64,000 bases of DNA, from positions 1,116,001 through 1,180,000 of the forward strand of contig NW_026570232.1 of the NCBI RefSeq assembly GCF_019649055.1, given 5' to 3'. The position numbers were made by a program, and so were the translations under genes. This document shows positions 45,901 to 57,105 of this stretch, one piece after another; within the stretch, counting starts at the first letter, position 1; each line of letters starts with the position of its first letter. The notes under the pieces were generated by a model. That model did not search any database, was not told the DNA's origin, and saw nothing but the letters and a program-made list of their open reading frames with translations. The DNA comes from Paramacrobiotus metropolitanus (Eukaryota; Tardigrada; Eutardigrada; Parachela; Macrobiotidae).

Positions 45901-48900
45901 TCCGCAGCGGTTGGATTAACAGCCAGTAGTACTTACTTTGGTCGAGCTCCTCGTAGTCATCCGGAAGCGCTACATCACGTGATTCCGCCCCGCCTCCCAC
46001 AAAGATGCCGGGCTCCATGTCGACTTTGACCGTGGACTGGGTGGAGAACTCGGGTGCGGGGTCCTCAGCTAGCCAACGAAGAGAGCCCGTCAGTTTAGAG
46101 GTTAACGCACCTGAGAGAGAATTTCTCGTTAGCTCACCTGCATCTTCGTTAGTAGCTTCAAGTGTTCTATTAATGCAAGCTCTCTTAATGCGTTGCCTAC
46201 CCTGGACTGGCGGCGGCTTCACCTGCAGACGAGGAGAGGTCATAGAAGGCGGTTGTGTTAATACCTTAACTGCTTTTGTCACAAATTCTGGAATGATCTC
46301 CTCGTAGTCGGACACATCGATCTGATCGAACCAATCTAAAAGGCAAAGATAACTCTCCATGTTTCAATACATTCAGTTATTGAGAGTGTTTTGCCAGACC
46401 TTCCAAATAGCGTTCGTCTAAAGGACTTCTCGGCACTGTAGACAGAAATACAATTAGGTAACATCAGTCATAAGCTAATTATAAATAAAGAAGCTTTTGA
46501 TTGCGTTTATTACGGTGTAACAACATTATTGTTGACAAGGAAGTAATTCCTTAAATGCGTAATGCATAATACAACGCTCATCTATTATTTGCACTTCTAG
46601 AGGTAATCGATAATCGTATAGTAAATCTTTCAAATAGTCGTATTTGATATCTTTCATCACAACCTCACAAAATACTAACCAGTTGTAAAAACTTGAGGAG
46701 CGGGGGGCAATAACGGTTGCTGTAAACGATATTCGCCGGTCATCGGTAAGATGAAACCACTCGCTAAGTTTTGAACATTGACTCTGAAAAGAAATGCATA
46801 TTTATACTTGAAATATCATTCTATGAATTGTGTCGTTGGCTAGGATGAAAAATTTTTCGATCGATTGTATTTACTGGGGAAGGATAGGCTGCAAAAAGTT
46901 TTGTAACAGCAACGTGACCGTTTCCGGCGGCGAAGGCGGAGTGGCGACTTCCGGCAGATTAATATCCTGCGATCCGTACGGGAAATTTTCCGGCAAAGGC
47001 TTTTCACCAAGCTTCGCACTGCAGTTAGCTTTTCCCGTGTGGTTAAAAATGGACCATGTGCCGTTTGCCGTTAACTAAAATAGCGAACAAGTTACACCTT
47101 ATTAAGCTGGACATTTTAGGCTACAGTCTGTATAAATCACATGATCGAATAGAGCCGATTTACATAACCCGGCGTATTTCGGCCGAGATTTCGAAAACAT
47201 GACCCATGATTCACCACATACCGACAGTTTCTCCGGCTGTTCGTTGACTGGCTGACGTAAATATGCCTGGTCAGTTTTCGGTAACATAGGTCTGCCGACT
47301 TCGGGGACTTGGTAACCGGGACAAGCCAATCTGTCAACACTCACTGCAAAGCGTCATCGCTGCGTTAGCATGCTGCTCGACATGTACCGATGGATGCAGG
47401 TGTAAAGCAGGCCACCGTACCAAAGTTCTGTCGGCCCATTTCCCAAGCCAGCGAGATGTAAACTTGACCGTTGTTGTTGTTGTATACGCCAAGTGTGCCG
47501 GACGCCGGACCACGCGCTGGATGCAGTAGCGCCACGACGGTCACACTGGCCTTCCCGTAGATGGACATGGGGTTACTGGCTTCAACAAAACCACCTTTCG
47601 ATGGCTCGATGGTCAGGCAGTAGATGCGACTGGGCGTGTCGGGCTGGCCGAGCAGCACAAAGGTGGATGCCGATGTCGTCGCGAGGGTGGAACCCTGTGA
47701 TTGCCAACGAGGTTTGTTTGCGATTGCATATATATATACGGAGAAAAATTTAAGCTTTTATTTCCTGGTACTCTTACGTAAGCGGTATCAGGGAATTCGG
47801 TGAGGGTGTCTTTTATGAACCTCCCAGTCTTCGTGTTCCACATAATGCCAAGCAGGTTTCTGGGTGTACGTTTGCTGGCATCCGGTGTGGGCTTACATTG
47901 GCTGCTCGATATCATAAGGTAATACTTGCCCCATGAGCGAAGAATTTTAATGGATTGAACCCCTATAAATTAAAAGAATTTAAATGATGTACTTAATTCC
48001 TCGTACCTGTATTAAACAGCCGTATGTATTGCACATAGGGGAAGTTATATTAAACTTGTAAAAAATTTGCAATTAACACATATTAGCAATTAAGACGAAG
48101 ACAGTAGTAATTCACACAAAAACGTACCGCAAATGCCATCGAGACGCGTGGACGCCACAGAAGTCAGCTGGCATTTTGATAGCGCACTCTCATTGGCCAC
48201 TCGGAAAACTTTCAGCGTCAGCGAGGCCGGGTCATCCAGTCGGGCGAGCGCATGCGCAATGTAGACATCACTGCCATTGGTCCAGCCGGTCACGGCCGTG
48301 GATATCCCGTATTCGTCGCTCTCGCAGGTCACCAGCAGACTACCCTGATAAATCTGCGAACTGGGAATGTGACTGTTGCATTGTTGTTTGTTTCCAGCCA
48401 GACACGCGGCCGAACTGGACGACAGAATCATGGCCCAGCGCTTGTGCTGCACGATGGAGTGCTGACCGACACCTTTCTCACCGATGTTGCCCACAACAAT
48501 CAGTTTTAGGATGTTTTCTTTGGGATGACAGAGGAACAGGATAGACTGTCCATCGGGAACGGATGCGATGAGTAAACTGGACGTTTTCCTGTTGGTCACC
48601 TACATATACCCAACTTGGTGACAACTTTATAAGCAGTCGCTGCTATCGTGATATGTTTTGGTGATATATAGATATTTTAAATTATCAACAGCATGCCAGC
48701 AATAATGGATAAGGCGTTATTTTTTACTCATGCCTCGATATTTGGATTAACTGGTTTGTTAATGCAAATGGTTAAATGCGTTGTACCTGAAAGCTAGAAA
48801 TGTGTCCTGAAACTGATGCCGCTTTGTAAAAATACTTCTCCTCCAGAAAGTCTTTCCGTCCAATGTACTGGCAGTATATGTCGGATTGACCTTTTCCTTG

Positions 48901-49448
48901 CAATAGGGAAACGCAAACGAAACTGCGAAAATGCATTTTAGAACGGTTATTTAGCCGGCGGAGGGGGAATGACTGTGAAAACTCACTATGTGTCGCTGGG
49001 ACCCTTAACAATAGTCGTGGCGGTGACGTCACCTTTCAGACGAGACTCGTGGATCCGCGATAATTGTAAGGTTTCGGGAGAGCATGTTGATAGTGTCGCC
49101 GGCCAGGTTGCTGAAACAGCCAAATTGAAGATTACACATAAAAGTAAGATTGTGCACTTAGTGCGAAGTAACAGTTAGAAATTCTGGAGCGTATAACGTG
49201 ATGTTAGGGTTAACTCAGACATCGCATTTTCTATTATCTTTATTGAATTTCTCATGTGAATATTACAATAAAATGTGTCTTAAAACTGGGAATACATTCG
49301 AATAAACATAATTATACGAGTATTAGTAGTATTTTGTAGTCGTCTTTAAATCTAAGCAAACTAGATGACCTTTTACTGTAATTGACCTACCTGCTAAAGC
49401 TCTGGATATGGAGATGCCAAAAATAAATATAAATCCACTGACAAACAT
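36070..49448 (-). CDS. Paralog D: giant secreted sequon-repeat protein, 26 exons, about 3411 residues
   Basis: Exons are 49448-49391, 49110-48987, 48922-48787, 48599-48128, 47962-47778, 47694-47388, 47343-47222, 47074-46875, 46783-46680, 46435-46400, 46335-45937, 45706-45584, 45513-45418, 45291-45172, 45107-44406, 44320-44087, 43926-43804, 43531-42869, 42809-38148, 38083-37961, 37851-37632, 37564-37530, 37341-37089, 36947-36765, 36685-36350 and 36289-36070. The coding length is 10236 nt with phases closed. The signal peptide is MFVSGFIFIFGISISRALAG. The N-terminal module runs to about residue 468 (STCSPETLQLS, YFVCVS, GHISSFQ, LDGICG, YYLMISSSQC, VSVDRLACPGY). The middle has Pro-rich linkers, then repeats from exon 15 to exon 19, then Lys-rich exons 20-24 and the C-terminal module (3227-3411). 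Exon 11 might contain a further small intron. Confidence 0.84.
38148..42809 (-). repeat. Paralog D exon 19: 4662-nt repeat exon
   Basis: This single exon of 1554 residues, phase 1-1, contains several dozen short motifs of the type R-[LMI]-[RKS]-[YHF]-[NDE]-x-[ST]-[LM], for example RLRHNMSL, RMRHNDTM, IRHNHSFG and ERLQHNESI. The left (C-terminal) half also has P-x-x-N-V-[ST] blocks (NVTLQRPVLPYIP, NITSTVSAFVPVP). Spacers are rich in Pro, Ala, Val and Glu. In many units Asn is replaced by Asp or Thr (RLRFHDTAG, RLSHTDDLS), which removes the sequon but keeps the R-x-x-[FH] frame. The acceptor is at 42810 and the donor GTGAATT is at 38147. Confidence 0.86.
40735..41140 (-). repeat. Near-identical RLRFHDTAG-RLSHTDDLSAHE block array
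   Basis: Within D exon 19, four successive blocks of about 90-115 nt encode YSDRLRFHDTAGQ, DRLSHTDDL, SAHEAA and a short Pro/Val spacer. They are nearly identical at DNA level. Looser copies occur near 40620, 41430 and 42090 (RLSHMDDLNAHE type). These units lack N-x-[ST]. Confidence 0.85.
42869..45107 (-). repeat. Paralog D exons 15-18: first sequon repeats
   Basis: Exons 45107-44406, 44320-44087, 43926-43804 and 43531-42869 are all phase 1-1. They open with RLRYNDSM, RIRYNETLMSHRIQFSND and continue with RHNVTGQ, RLRHNATLQ, KLRHTNVSG, YRYGNFT, LHINDTAT and FGNDTSY. A strongly acidic HEDLEDVEYHYDDEDF segment lies in exon 15 and EHDEDYIYDYEEG lies at the end of exon 18, next to the giant exon. 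A comparable acidic segment precedes the array of paralog C. Confidence 0.8.
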
Positions 49449-51900
49449 ATTGGTGATGAACGTTCTCAAACCATTAGACAGTACACTTGCTGAACAGCAG
49501 AAAAAATAAAATTAAGACCCAATCACGAAGCAATTTTCTACCAAATGACCACAAGTTTACTATCGCTGGGCAAAAAGTTTATCCAAGATAATGCTGTTGC
49601 TTGTCTGGGAACTTCTACCAAAACGTTTTCTCTTCGTCGATTGACTACGAAATGACAGCAACAAAGTGATCCGCGACGCAGAAGCGGTGACGGACCCACA
49701 CAGATAAGACGCCAGACAGTAGTATCGCGATGAATATTTCCATGCTCGCTTGCTACCATCGGTCGCATTGCACGGAAAAACGGAAACAAACAAACAAATA
49801 AAGATCCACGATACATAGTAGGCCAGTCATTGCCCGATGTCTATGACCAAGGCTAGGATCCCTTGTACTGTTAACGGTCATCACATGAAAGTACTAACGT
49901 AATATAAGTTATTATTTTATCAACATATACCCAATTGTGTGATTAATTTAGCTAAATCGAAGCGACGGTGATAGTGTTCAATACACTGCGCAATAGCGTA
50001 CTTACAATAATAACATTATGACACACTGTCAGGATATAGCGCCAAAACTATATAAAGTCACATACGGTAGTACAAAGGCAAGTATGCATGTATTGTACAT
50101 CTGTCCGGCAGTATAAACTAAACATTTTAAATGCAGAGAAATATTAAAATCGTAACATTGATGTACTATTGCCACAACTGCAAACATCTTCTTGTGGGAT
50201 TTTAAAAAAAATTTATGAAATTTTACTTTTACGGTTGTGGATAAGCTGGCAGTTATTCCACTTTTTCCATCTGGCGCGTAAAACTATTCCATCGTGTTTT
50301 CCTGAGAAAGCAATTGTACTATATAAACTATACGTCTTTTTTTAACAGAGTCCGCATCGCTTCCGTTTGCCTTGATTACGACACGAAACCAGTTACTGCT
50401 GTAACTACATGTTGCGTTAGTTAACAATTAAGGGCTACGCAGTCGCCATATTGAAGCGATAGAAGTTGTACAATCATAAGACCACCCAGTTATGATTCAT
50501 CATTGCGCTATGCATTCCTGCTCTTTTACCGGCTAGCTGTTCTTCTTCACAATTCAATTTCAATTCCGGCTAGCTGTTCTTCTTCTAGCTTCAATTTCTG
50601 TCCTTTTACCGGCTAGCTGTTCTTCTTCACAATTTCTAGAATTCAGTCTTGCCTTCGCTTGTTACAGCTTGCATCAGCTTGATCAGCTTGTTCCGCTTGT
50701 TAAACTCTTGCCTGAACCTTTCAAATTTCAAGAATTCTGTCTCAGTTGAGCGATTAACTGCTGTGCACTGGTAGCGAACTGCTGGAAAGTAAGCCTACGA
50801 TCGCAAAAGTGGAGCAGAGTTTCTCGGATGAAACTAACAACAACCAATTTTACCGACGAAGAATGCCAAGAGCAATATAAAACTGTCCTGTTACTAGTGC
50901 CGTTTCCGGTCGTCTATTGCTCCACTATCGCGATCGCGGGAAGAAAAGCTCCTTAGGTTCAGTAGGTTGGACACGTTGTTTGTTTGGGACGGTTCCCTCA
51001 ACTTACATTTTTATATCGCAACCACATCTGTGAGAACTCAGAACACCTTCAGTGACAAGTATGCAATCGGTGCGAACATGCAGCACTTGAAGTACTTCAT
51101 ACAGTACTTTTACAAATGACATGGTCCAAGAGAGTACACCCAAGCAGTCGGCAGGGTCTCACTGATGGAATAACGTTTTTCTGGCAACAACTGAAATTTC
51201 TGACTTGTTTACGCACTACAGTTATACGAGACAAAGTGACCAAATTATGTTCGAGTACCGTAGTAGAGTATCAAAGTATACAGGCAAATGAGGCAATCAT
51301 AATACAGTATAATAAAGTTGATCTTCGCTGTTTGAATAATAGCGTGCGCGCTGCAGCTCTGTAAGTCTTCTCTTTTATGCTGTAGTTTTCTGTACTATAC
51401 TGAATTGTGACTTCCAGTGGCTGCTGTTTCTCGACCGGTGAGAAGTGAGAAGGTCACACATGAAAACTAGTACTAATCACAAAATATCGCATTCAAAGCT
51501 CGGCTTTTAAAAGCTCTGTTGTAGTTGTTTATGTGTAGTGTACAGCATCGAACGTTACTGTTTTACGCCCTTGCTGATGACTGCATGGATTCGAGTTGGC
51601 ATGACAGATCATATTCGTTACAACTTGATCACCTAACGTTTTCATGATAACCAACCGTTTTATTTTTTAGCTTCCAAAGTCACTGAGCAAGTTCTCAACG
51701 CATTTTAAATTTAAAAAAGTACGAGTATGTCAAGCAGCTCATGAAGAGATACTAAAAGCTGAAGGTCAGGCATTCACAACAAAGCATGAAAAATCACATA
51801 TTCTAATAACGATTTACCTCATACAAGCAAAACCACGATCACAAATATTAACACCAAACCATCTAGACAATTCAACAAGGAAAACCGTCAAGTTATCCAC
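49449..51900. other. Intergenic D to E, probable D promoter region
   Basis: This 2.5-kb stretch lies upstream of D and downstream of E. There is no convincing gene. A frame at 49538-49816 begins with a hydrophobic stretch but the family-type signal exon at 49391-49448 fits phase and splice signals better. Small repeats lie at 50523-50700. Confidence 0.5.
50523..50634. repeat. Interspersed direct repeat with CCGGCTAGCTGTTCTTCTT core
   Basis: The core occurs at 50529, 50566 and 50609. Copies one and three agree over 32 nt (50523-50554 and 50603-50634), 80 nt apart. Just to the right, at about 50664-50700, CAGCTTG-like heptamers recur. It lies about 1.1 kb upstream of the paralog D start codon. 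Confidence 0.85.
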
Positions 51901-52579
51901 TTAACCAGGCGCACTGTATCGGCGTTTGTAGCGTCGCAGCCCTTTACTCTTTCCACCACCCCATCGTCCGTTCTCCTTCATCGCCTGTTCTGGTCCCATT
52001 GCTGGAGCCCCATACTCCGGCATTCGCTGCTCGAGGTACGGCGGTCGATAGCTCATTTCGGGGTAGTACATCGGTGGCTGTTTAGGAAAATCGTATATAC
52101 CGGGTGGCGGTTGGGGGTACGGGTTCGGATAAACGGTATCACTCCGCACTGGTACTGTCGGCGGGTTAGGTGGATACATCGGGTACAGGTAGGATTCGGC
52201 GTTGGGAGGATTCTCCCCGGGAAACGGATATACTGGGGGCTGGTTGATCAGCGGACTGGGCGGGACGGTGCTGGTGTTACCGGGAATGTCCTGTGACCAG
52301 AAAGGCGGCTCGTAGCTGGCCGGTGGTATGTGGCTGGACGGAAGGAGGTATTCTTGTGAGCTGGGGGCCGGCTCCGAGGTGACGTGGGCCAGAGTTGGCG
52401 GATCGCTGCTCTGGTCGAATGCTAACGTTCCCGGATCCGGTTCAGTGTCGCCTGATGAGATCCGATTGGATCCCACGGGACTGCCATTGTTGAGCATCGA
52501 CGGGCTCAAGAAGAGATTCGGTGAGGTTCCTAGCGTCCGAAACGATGGCCGAGTGAGCGGTAATGATACATTTTGATAC
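51901..52579 (-). other. Paralog E last exon: Pro/Tyr/Ser-rich tail
   Basis: This is a 679-nt terminal exon. After RYQNVSLPLTRPSF it becomes Ser/Pro-rich, then YPFPGENPPNAESYLYPMYP and similar P-x-Y blocks, then a basic end, KGLRRYKRRYSAPG, before the stop at 51901. It is low-complexity and probably disordered. Dibasic sites near the end could allow proteolytic trimming. Confidence 0.8.
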
Positions 52580-55481
52580 CTGAAAAATGAATTTAACAGT
52601 AGTAGCACAAGTGACCTTTGTTACCCAAACCGGTTAAAAACATTTTTTTTAAAAAGTGAAGACCGGTTTTTTTGCTTTCAGCCTTGTTGAATATATGCTA
52701 ACCTGGTGTTTCCTGAATAAGTAGGAATGTCTGGCGGAACGCCGACAGTGGAACTTACGAACACCGGCGACTGGGTATAAGGATGGATGATTTCCGACGC
52801 CTGGTTCTGTTCAAGGAAAGCCGGGCTTGGTCTGGAGACCATCGATGAATTTGAATTGCCCTGCTTCTTCTTCCAGAGTTTATATGAGACTATACCGTGC
52901 CAATGAGATGTTGAACGGCCCGCGTCATCTCCGTCATCCTCTACGACAATTCGATAACTGTTCAACTGAACAGCCAGAAATAAGATTAGGTTGTCGGTTT
53001 TGCTGCTTACCATGTTCTGATTTTTCGACTTTTTCGACATAATTGTCCGGGGTGACGTCCATGTAGGCAGGCAAAGTCGGAAAGGTCACGTTACGGAAGG
53101 CAGCACTTTCTGGCCGGTCATTGTTTTCATCGTTGTCTTTGAGGCTGTAATACGACCTAGCATCCGTTCTCACTTCGGGAAGATTTCTGTTGGGGCGGGT
53201 TTGTGGAGCATCGTACCCGCCGCAGTGGAGCTCTAATACGGGAACGCCTAGGTTTACACATTAAACACTCCATTACCATTAATCAGCGAAACTCCGATTA
53301 CGACTGTCACCGATCGGCTGCTTCTTAAAAATTATTTTCCGAAATTTGGTTAACCACCCCTTACCAAGCGTCCAGCGTGAATTAAAAACTGCCATAAATC
53401 ATTATTATTAGGTTTACCGAATAAATCTGGTCTCGACAACGCTAACAAAGCACGCTGTCCACTGCAGTATCCAACGGACGAATGCCACACATTGGGTGGA
53501 GTATCCAGCCTTGCAATGCGCTTCAGGAAGATGACCTTATCATCTTCAAACTGCTCCGCCGTGAAGAATAGTGTCTTAGAAAAGTAGCCAAACGCCTGGA
53601 TCACGTCCGCATTGCAGGAAGTTTTGATTAAGCGGAATCCCGAAAACTGTACACGGAACAACTGCTGGAGCTTCTGTGATTTGATGCGATTTCTAGATTT
53701 TGATGCGATTTCTAGATAACATACCCGTGTCTGGGCTGCAGGGAACCGAATATAGCGATCAACCATAAAACGATGTCGCGCCTTGTCGTCGGTTTGGAAA
53801 ATAAACGATTCTGTCATGGCGTTATGACCGCAATCCTGATTCTGGTCGACGGGACTCAAGGCAACGGCCAGGTATTTTATCGCATCTTTCTGTAGCACTT
53901 CGATCGATTGAATACCTGTTGAATAAACACACAACTCTGGATTACACACAGAACTCGTTTACAACTCATTTACATTTTTACATCGGTTACGCTAACTACA
54001 AGAAGTAAGCAGCATTAATGTGTACTGTACACAGTTCTTTAACTGTACCAAATATTTCACAAAGATAAAAACATATGTATAAACAATGAAATCGGTTATA
54101 TATAGATATACCTACCGCACAGTTGTCGATCATTGACTTCTTTGATGCTGGACTGGAAATGCCGCTCCGCCACCCGACAGCTGCCTTCGTCGTCCATGAA
54201 CACATCAAAGAAGTTGATTGCCGATTTATCGGATTCCTTTTCCAAGTAGGCCGCGTACGCCAGAGTAGGAAATCCGCCCTCGTGTTCCCAACCACGCACC
54301 GCCACACTGCGCGTGACACCGGCAAAGTCGCACAATTTTAATCGGGCATTGTGCAGACGATACACGGGCGCGATCATGTCTTGTAGGCGGGTCTTATCGA
54401 CGCCTTCCGGTTCAAAAGCAGCGAACGCCACGTACACGTCGCCCGTCGAGACGTAGACGGCAGTGACATCGGAAAGGTAATTGTACGGGATGGTCTGCAG
54501 TTTGACAATCTGGACAATGCCCTTGTCGTCCTCGAGGACTTCGTACAGGAAACTGTAACTGCGCTCGATGAGGACGACAACGAAAGACCGGTTGGCTACC
54601 ACGAACGCCTGTACATTTAGCGCCAGCACAGTTAACAGATGTATGTATTACCCTATGTATGTTCCGTTTAAGCCTTCACAACGGAAGCAATAATGCGCAA
54701 ATGCGTATTAATTCAGTGGCTGTAATTTCGTTAGTTCGGTGACTCAATCAGTCCAACGCAAAAGTATTCTATACATCGATATTTACGCTGTTTGTACACT
54801 GGCAACACAATTCAGGATACACAGCGATGAACATCATGAAGCCTTTCAGGCTGTTTACATAAGTGAAATGTTCACAAAAACAAAATTTTAAGACTTGTAA
54901 AGTATGTGTATCCAGCCCAGTTTGTTGCAATACGTTGCATTTCCGCGCTGCGCTGCGATTGGATAGTTTTACTGTACGCTTCGAACTTGTCTGATTGTTT
55001 CCACTTACCTTTATCATTCGAACGCGGCCTTTCGTGGAAATAGCAAACAGCTGTTCTCCGACATAACCCGTCGCCTGCTGTCCATCGCTGCTCCATTTGT
55101 GAGCATCCCGTGGCGAGCATTCCAGTTCCAAGCCACGAAAGCCGTTCTGCTCGTCCGCAGTTTGGTCGTTGCACAACAGAAGAATGCTGTAGAATATTGC
55201 GCGATTCAGATTGGCTGAACGGTTTCAGCCAATGAAATGCCACAATTCACTGACCGTCGGTCACCATCGCTCTTGTTTGCCTTGGAATTCCTGATGTGCG
55301 CGAATTCCGAGCAGGAACTGGGTGGCGTGGCAGGCAGGAATTCCGTGAGTTGCCATGGAGGACTGGCATTTTCTGCATCCATAACAGTAAATAGCAAAGC
55401 TCTGTGATTTTAGTTAGCCCGAAAAGCATTTACTTACCGGTTGCACAGATCCTTATGAACAATAAAACGTATATAAAACAT
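51901..55481 (-). CDS. Paralog E: short family member with Pro/Tyr-rich tail, 9 exons, about 840 residues
   Basis: Exons are 55481-55438, 55401-55255, 55186-55009, 54608-54116, 53915-53725, 53673-53358, 53247-53011, 52940-52703 and 52579-51901. The coding length is 2523 nt. The first exons encode MFYIRFIVHKDLCNRALLF, a weak signal peptide, then SSCSEFAHI. The N-terminal module continues with ILLLCNDQTAD, the phase-0 intron after RVRMIK, AFVVANRSFVVVLIERS, exon 4 ending RQLCG and VPVLELHCGGYDAP. Instead of long sequon arrays it has one RYQNVS and a few other sequons, and it ends in a Pro/Tyr-rich tail. The C-terminal module of B, C and D is absent. The exon 6 donor is uncertain: a stronger GTAAGG at 53364 gives phase 0, whereas the matching acceptor needs phase 1, so I used 53358. 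Confidence 0.8.
53674..53724 (-). repeat. 51-nt intron built of a tandem duplication
   Basis: The intron between E exons 5 and 6 contains two copies of TCTAGAAATCGCATCAAA and little else besides its GTATGT donor and CACAG acceptor. Confidence 0.75.
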
Positions 55482-56547
55482 CCCGTGACGCGAATCCTGT
55501 ACAGCGAAAACATCGTTGGTTATCAGGTTATGGCGACGTTGTGGTAGCAGTTCCGTAGGCGCATGCAGACTACTGTGGTGCAGCCAGCACAGATGGATAA
55601 CGACAGTCTTTCGCAGCGTAAGGACTACACGATCATCATGTCGTGAGAACCAGGCAACAATGCATCCATGGATGGCAAAGAAACTCTGACCTAGTACTTT
55701 ATCTTAGTTGTGAGCGGTATGATGTATCACGTTCCAGCTCCATTGCGTTTGGCCATGGCTCGACTGCCTCGACAACAACATTTCGGCTGACTGAAGTAGC
55801 AATGTACGCTGCAGCGTGTGCTCGTCAGGCAGTTACTCCCAGTCGGCTACTTCAGTATGCAAAACAGTGCAATCCGGAATTCCGTCCAAGGTTTTCGAAC
55901 TTCGGCATAAACTCGTACAAGTAGTATAACTTGAAGCATACTTCTGATGATTGCCTTGCCCTTCGACGCTTTTAACGATTGTCCCTTATTTTCTTATTTT
56001 GCAATTGCTGTAAAAAATTAAAGACAGTAAAAGTTTAGATGCAGAGGATTATGTAATGTCTGTGGGTGATTGTGCAGTTTTTAAACTAAAAAGTAACAAT
56101 AGACAATGAACACCATAACAACTTCACAAGGAATTGACGACAGGCCTTTCCGGTGTAAAAATTAAAAGTTCTGCCTCTTCCGTCTACTGTACTTTAGTAT
56201 TCGCCGCACTATCCGGAACTGCCGCACTGGCAGTTGTGAATGAAAGGGTGCCAATCGTGCCATCGTCACAAAATTATCGGCAACAATCGAAATTTCACGG
56301 ACGTCTCCTCTCGGGTTTACCTTAGACCTACCACGTAGAACTTGTATTTCTGATTTAGCTTTAAATTTCTAATTGAATGACATCGAAATGTTTGGCCATG
56401 ATTTCGAGGAAAGCCAAATGCGCGTACACAATCAGCAGCTCAGGATCGCTTTGCTAAACCGCACAGCAAAAAGGATCGGGTTGCGAGAGGATTCGAAGTG
56501 TGCAGTATGGAAACCGAGACTTTTCCGACCCTTCAGGAGCAATATTA
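55482..56547. other. Intergenic upstream of E
   Basis: Just over 1 kb with no supported gene. It should hold the promoter of paralog E. Short open frames at 55643-55924 and 56134-56325 have no recognisable content. Confidence 0.45.
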
Positions 56548-57105
56548 TTAATTTGTAGTACAGGCAAACCAAAACTGCGTACGGTATACTGCGTTGTCGT
56601 GCATTACGGCAAAAACGCCCGCGCCATCCTTGATGGACATGCGTCCAGCTTCCAAGGAAATGGGAAGCACGATGCGGATGAACCATATGCTTACCGACAG
56701 CTTACGTACTTTCCTGAGCATAACTGGAAAACCGTTAATTTGTATACATATTACAGAACCGTGCGCGTAAACTTTCGTTCCTGCATATTTTCCACACCGT
56801 AACGTACGTAACATTCGTCGTCTGAATTCTGACATGTAGTAAATTACTGAGTTTTGGAGAGGGTTAGTGCGAAAGAATCTTTTACTTGCCAAAATTTCTC
56901 CAAGCAAAACTTCATTCAATGTTGCCGCCATAAAGTGAATGTCGTATTGTTCATATTCCAAATACGTGTAACCTTCCGGGTGTTTATTAAGCAGCTGGTG
57001 TCTGCTTGCCAAAATAATGCAGTTTAATATTACAGTATGAGTAGTGCTCATTGGGTACTGACTTGTGAGGCAACTGGTACACAACGAATCTAGTACCACA
57101 CCCAT
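56548..57105 (-). pseudogene. Paralog F: fragment of the family N-terminal module
   Basis: An uninterrupted frame reads TSCLTSQ, VILNCIILAS, YDIHFMAATLNEVLLGEI, KVYAHGSVICIQINGFPVM, VLPISL and DGAGVFAVM before a TAA at the left end. In the same order the other paralogs have SCLP, a hydrophobic strand with C, YDQFYSVARVGGAITDF (B), SFVVHRHAYVIAILADRR (A), an I-P motif and GNTFVAF (A). This covers the exon 3 to early exon 4 region. Possible splice sites (56886 donor, 56780 acceptor) join the two parts in phase 1. No signal-peptide exon and no downstream exons were found, so I treat it as a remnant; a poorly conserved live gene is possible. Confidence 0.45.

Noticed and set aside
49538-49816. 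Alternative signal-peptide-like start for paralog D (MYRGSLFVCLFPFF)
   Set aside because: The ATG at 49448 gives a better signal peptide, a GTAGGT donor and the family's phase 1; the upstream frame has only a weaker donor.
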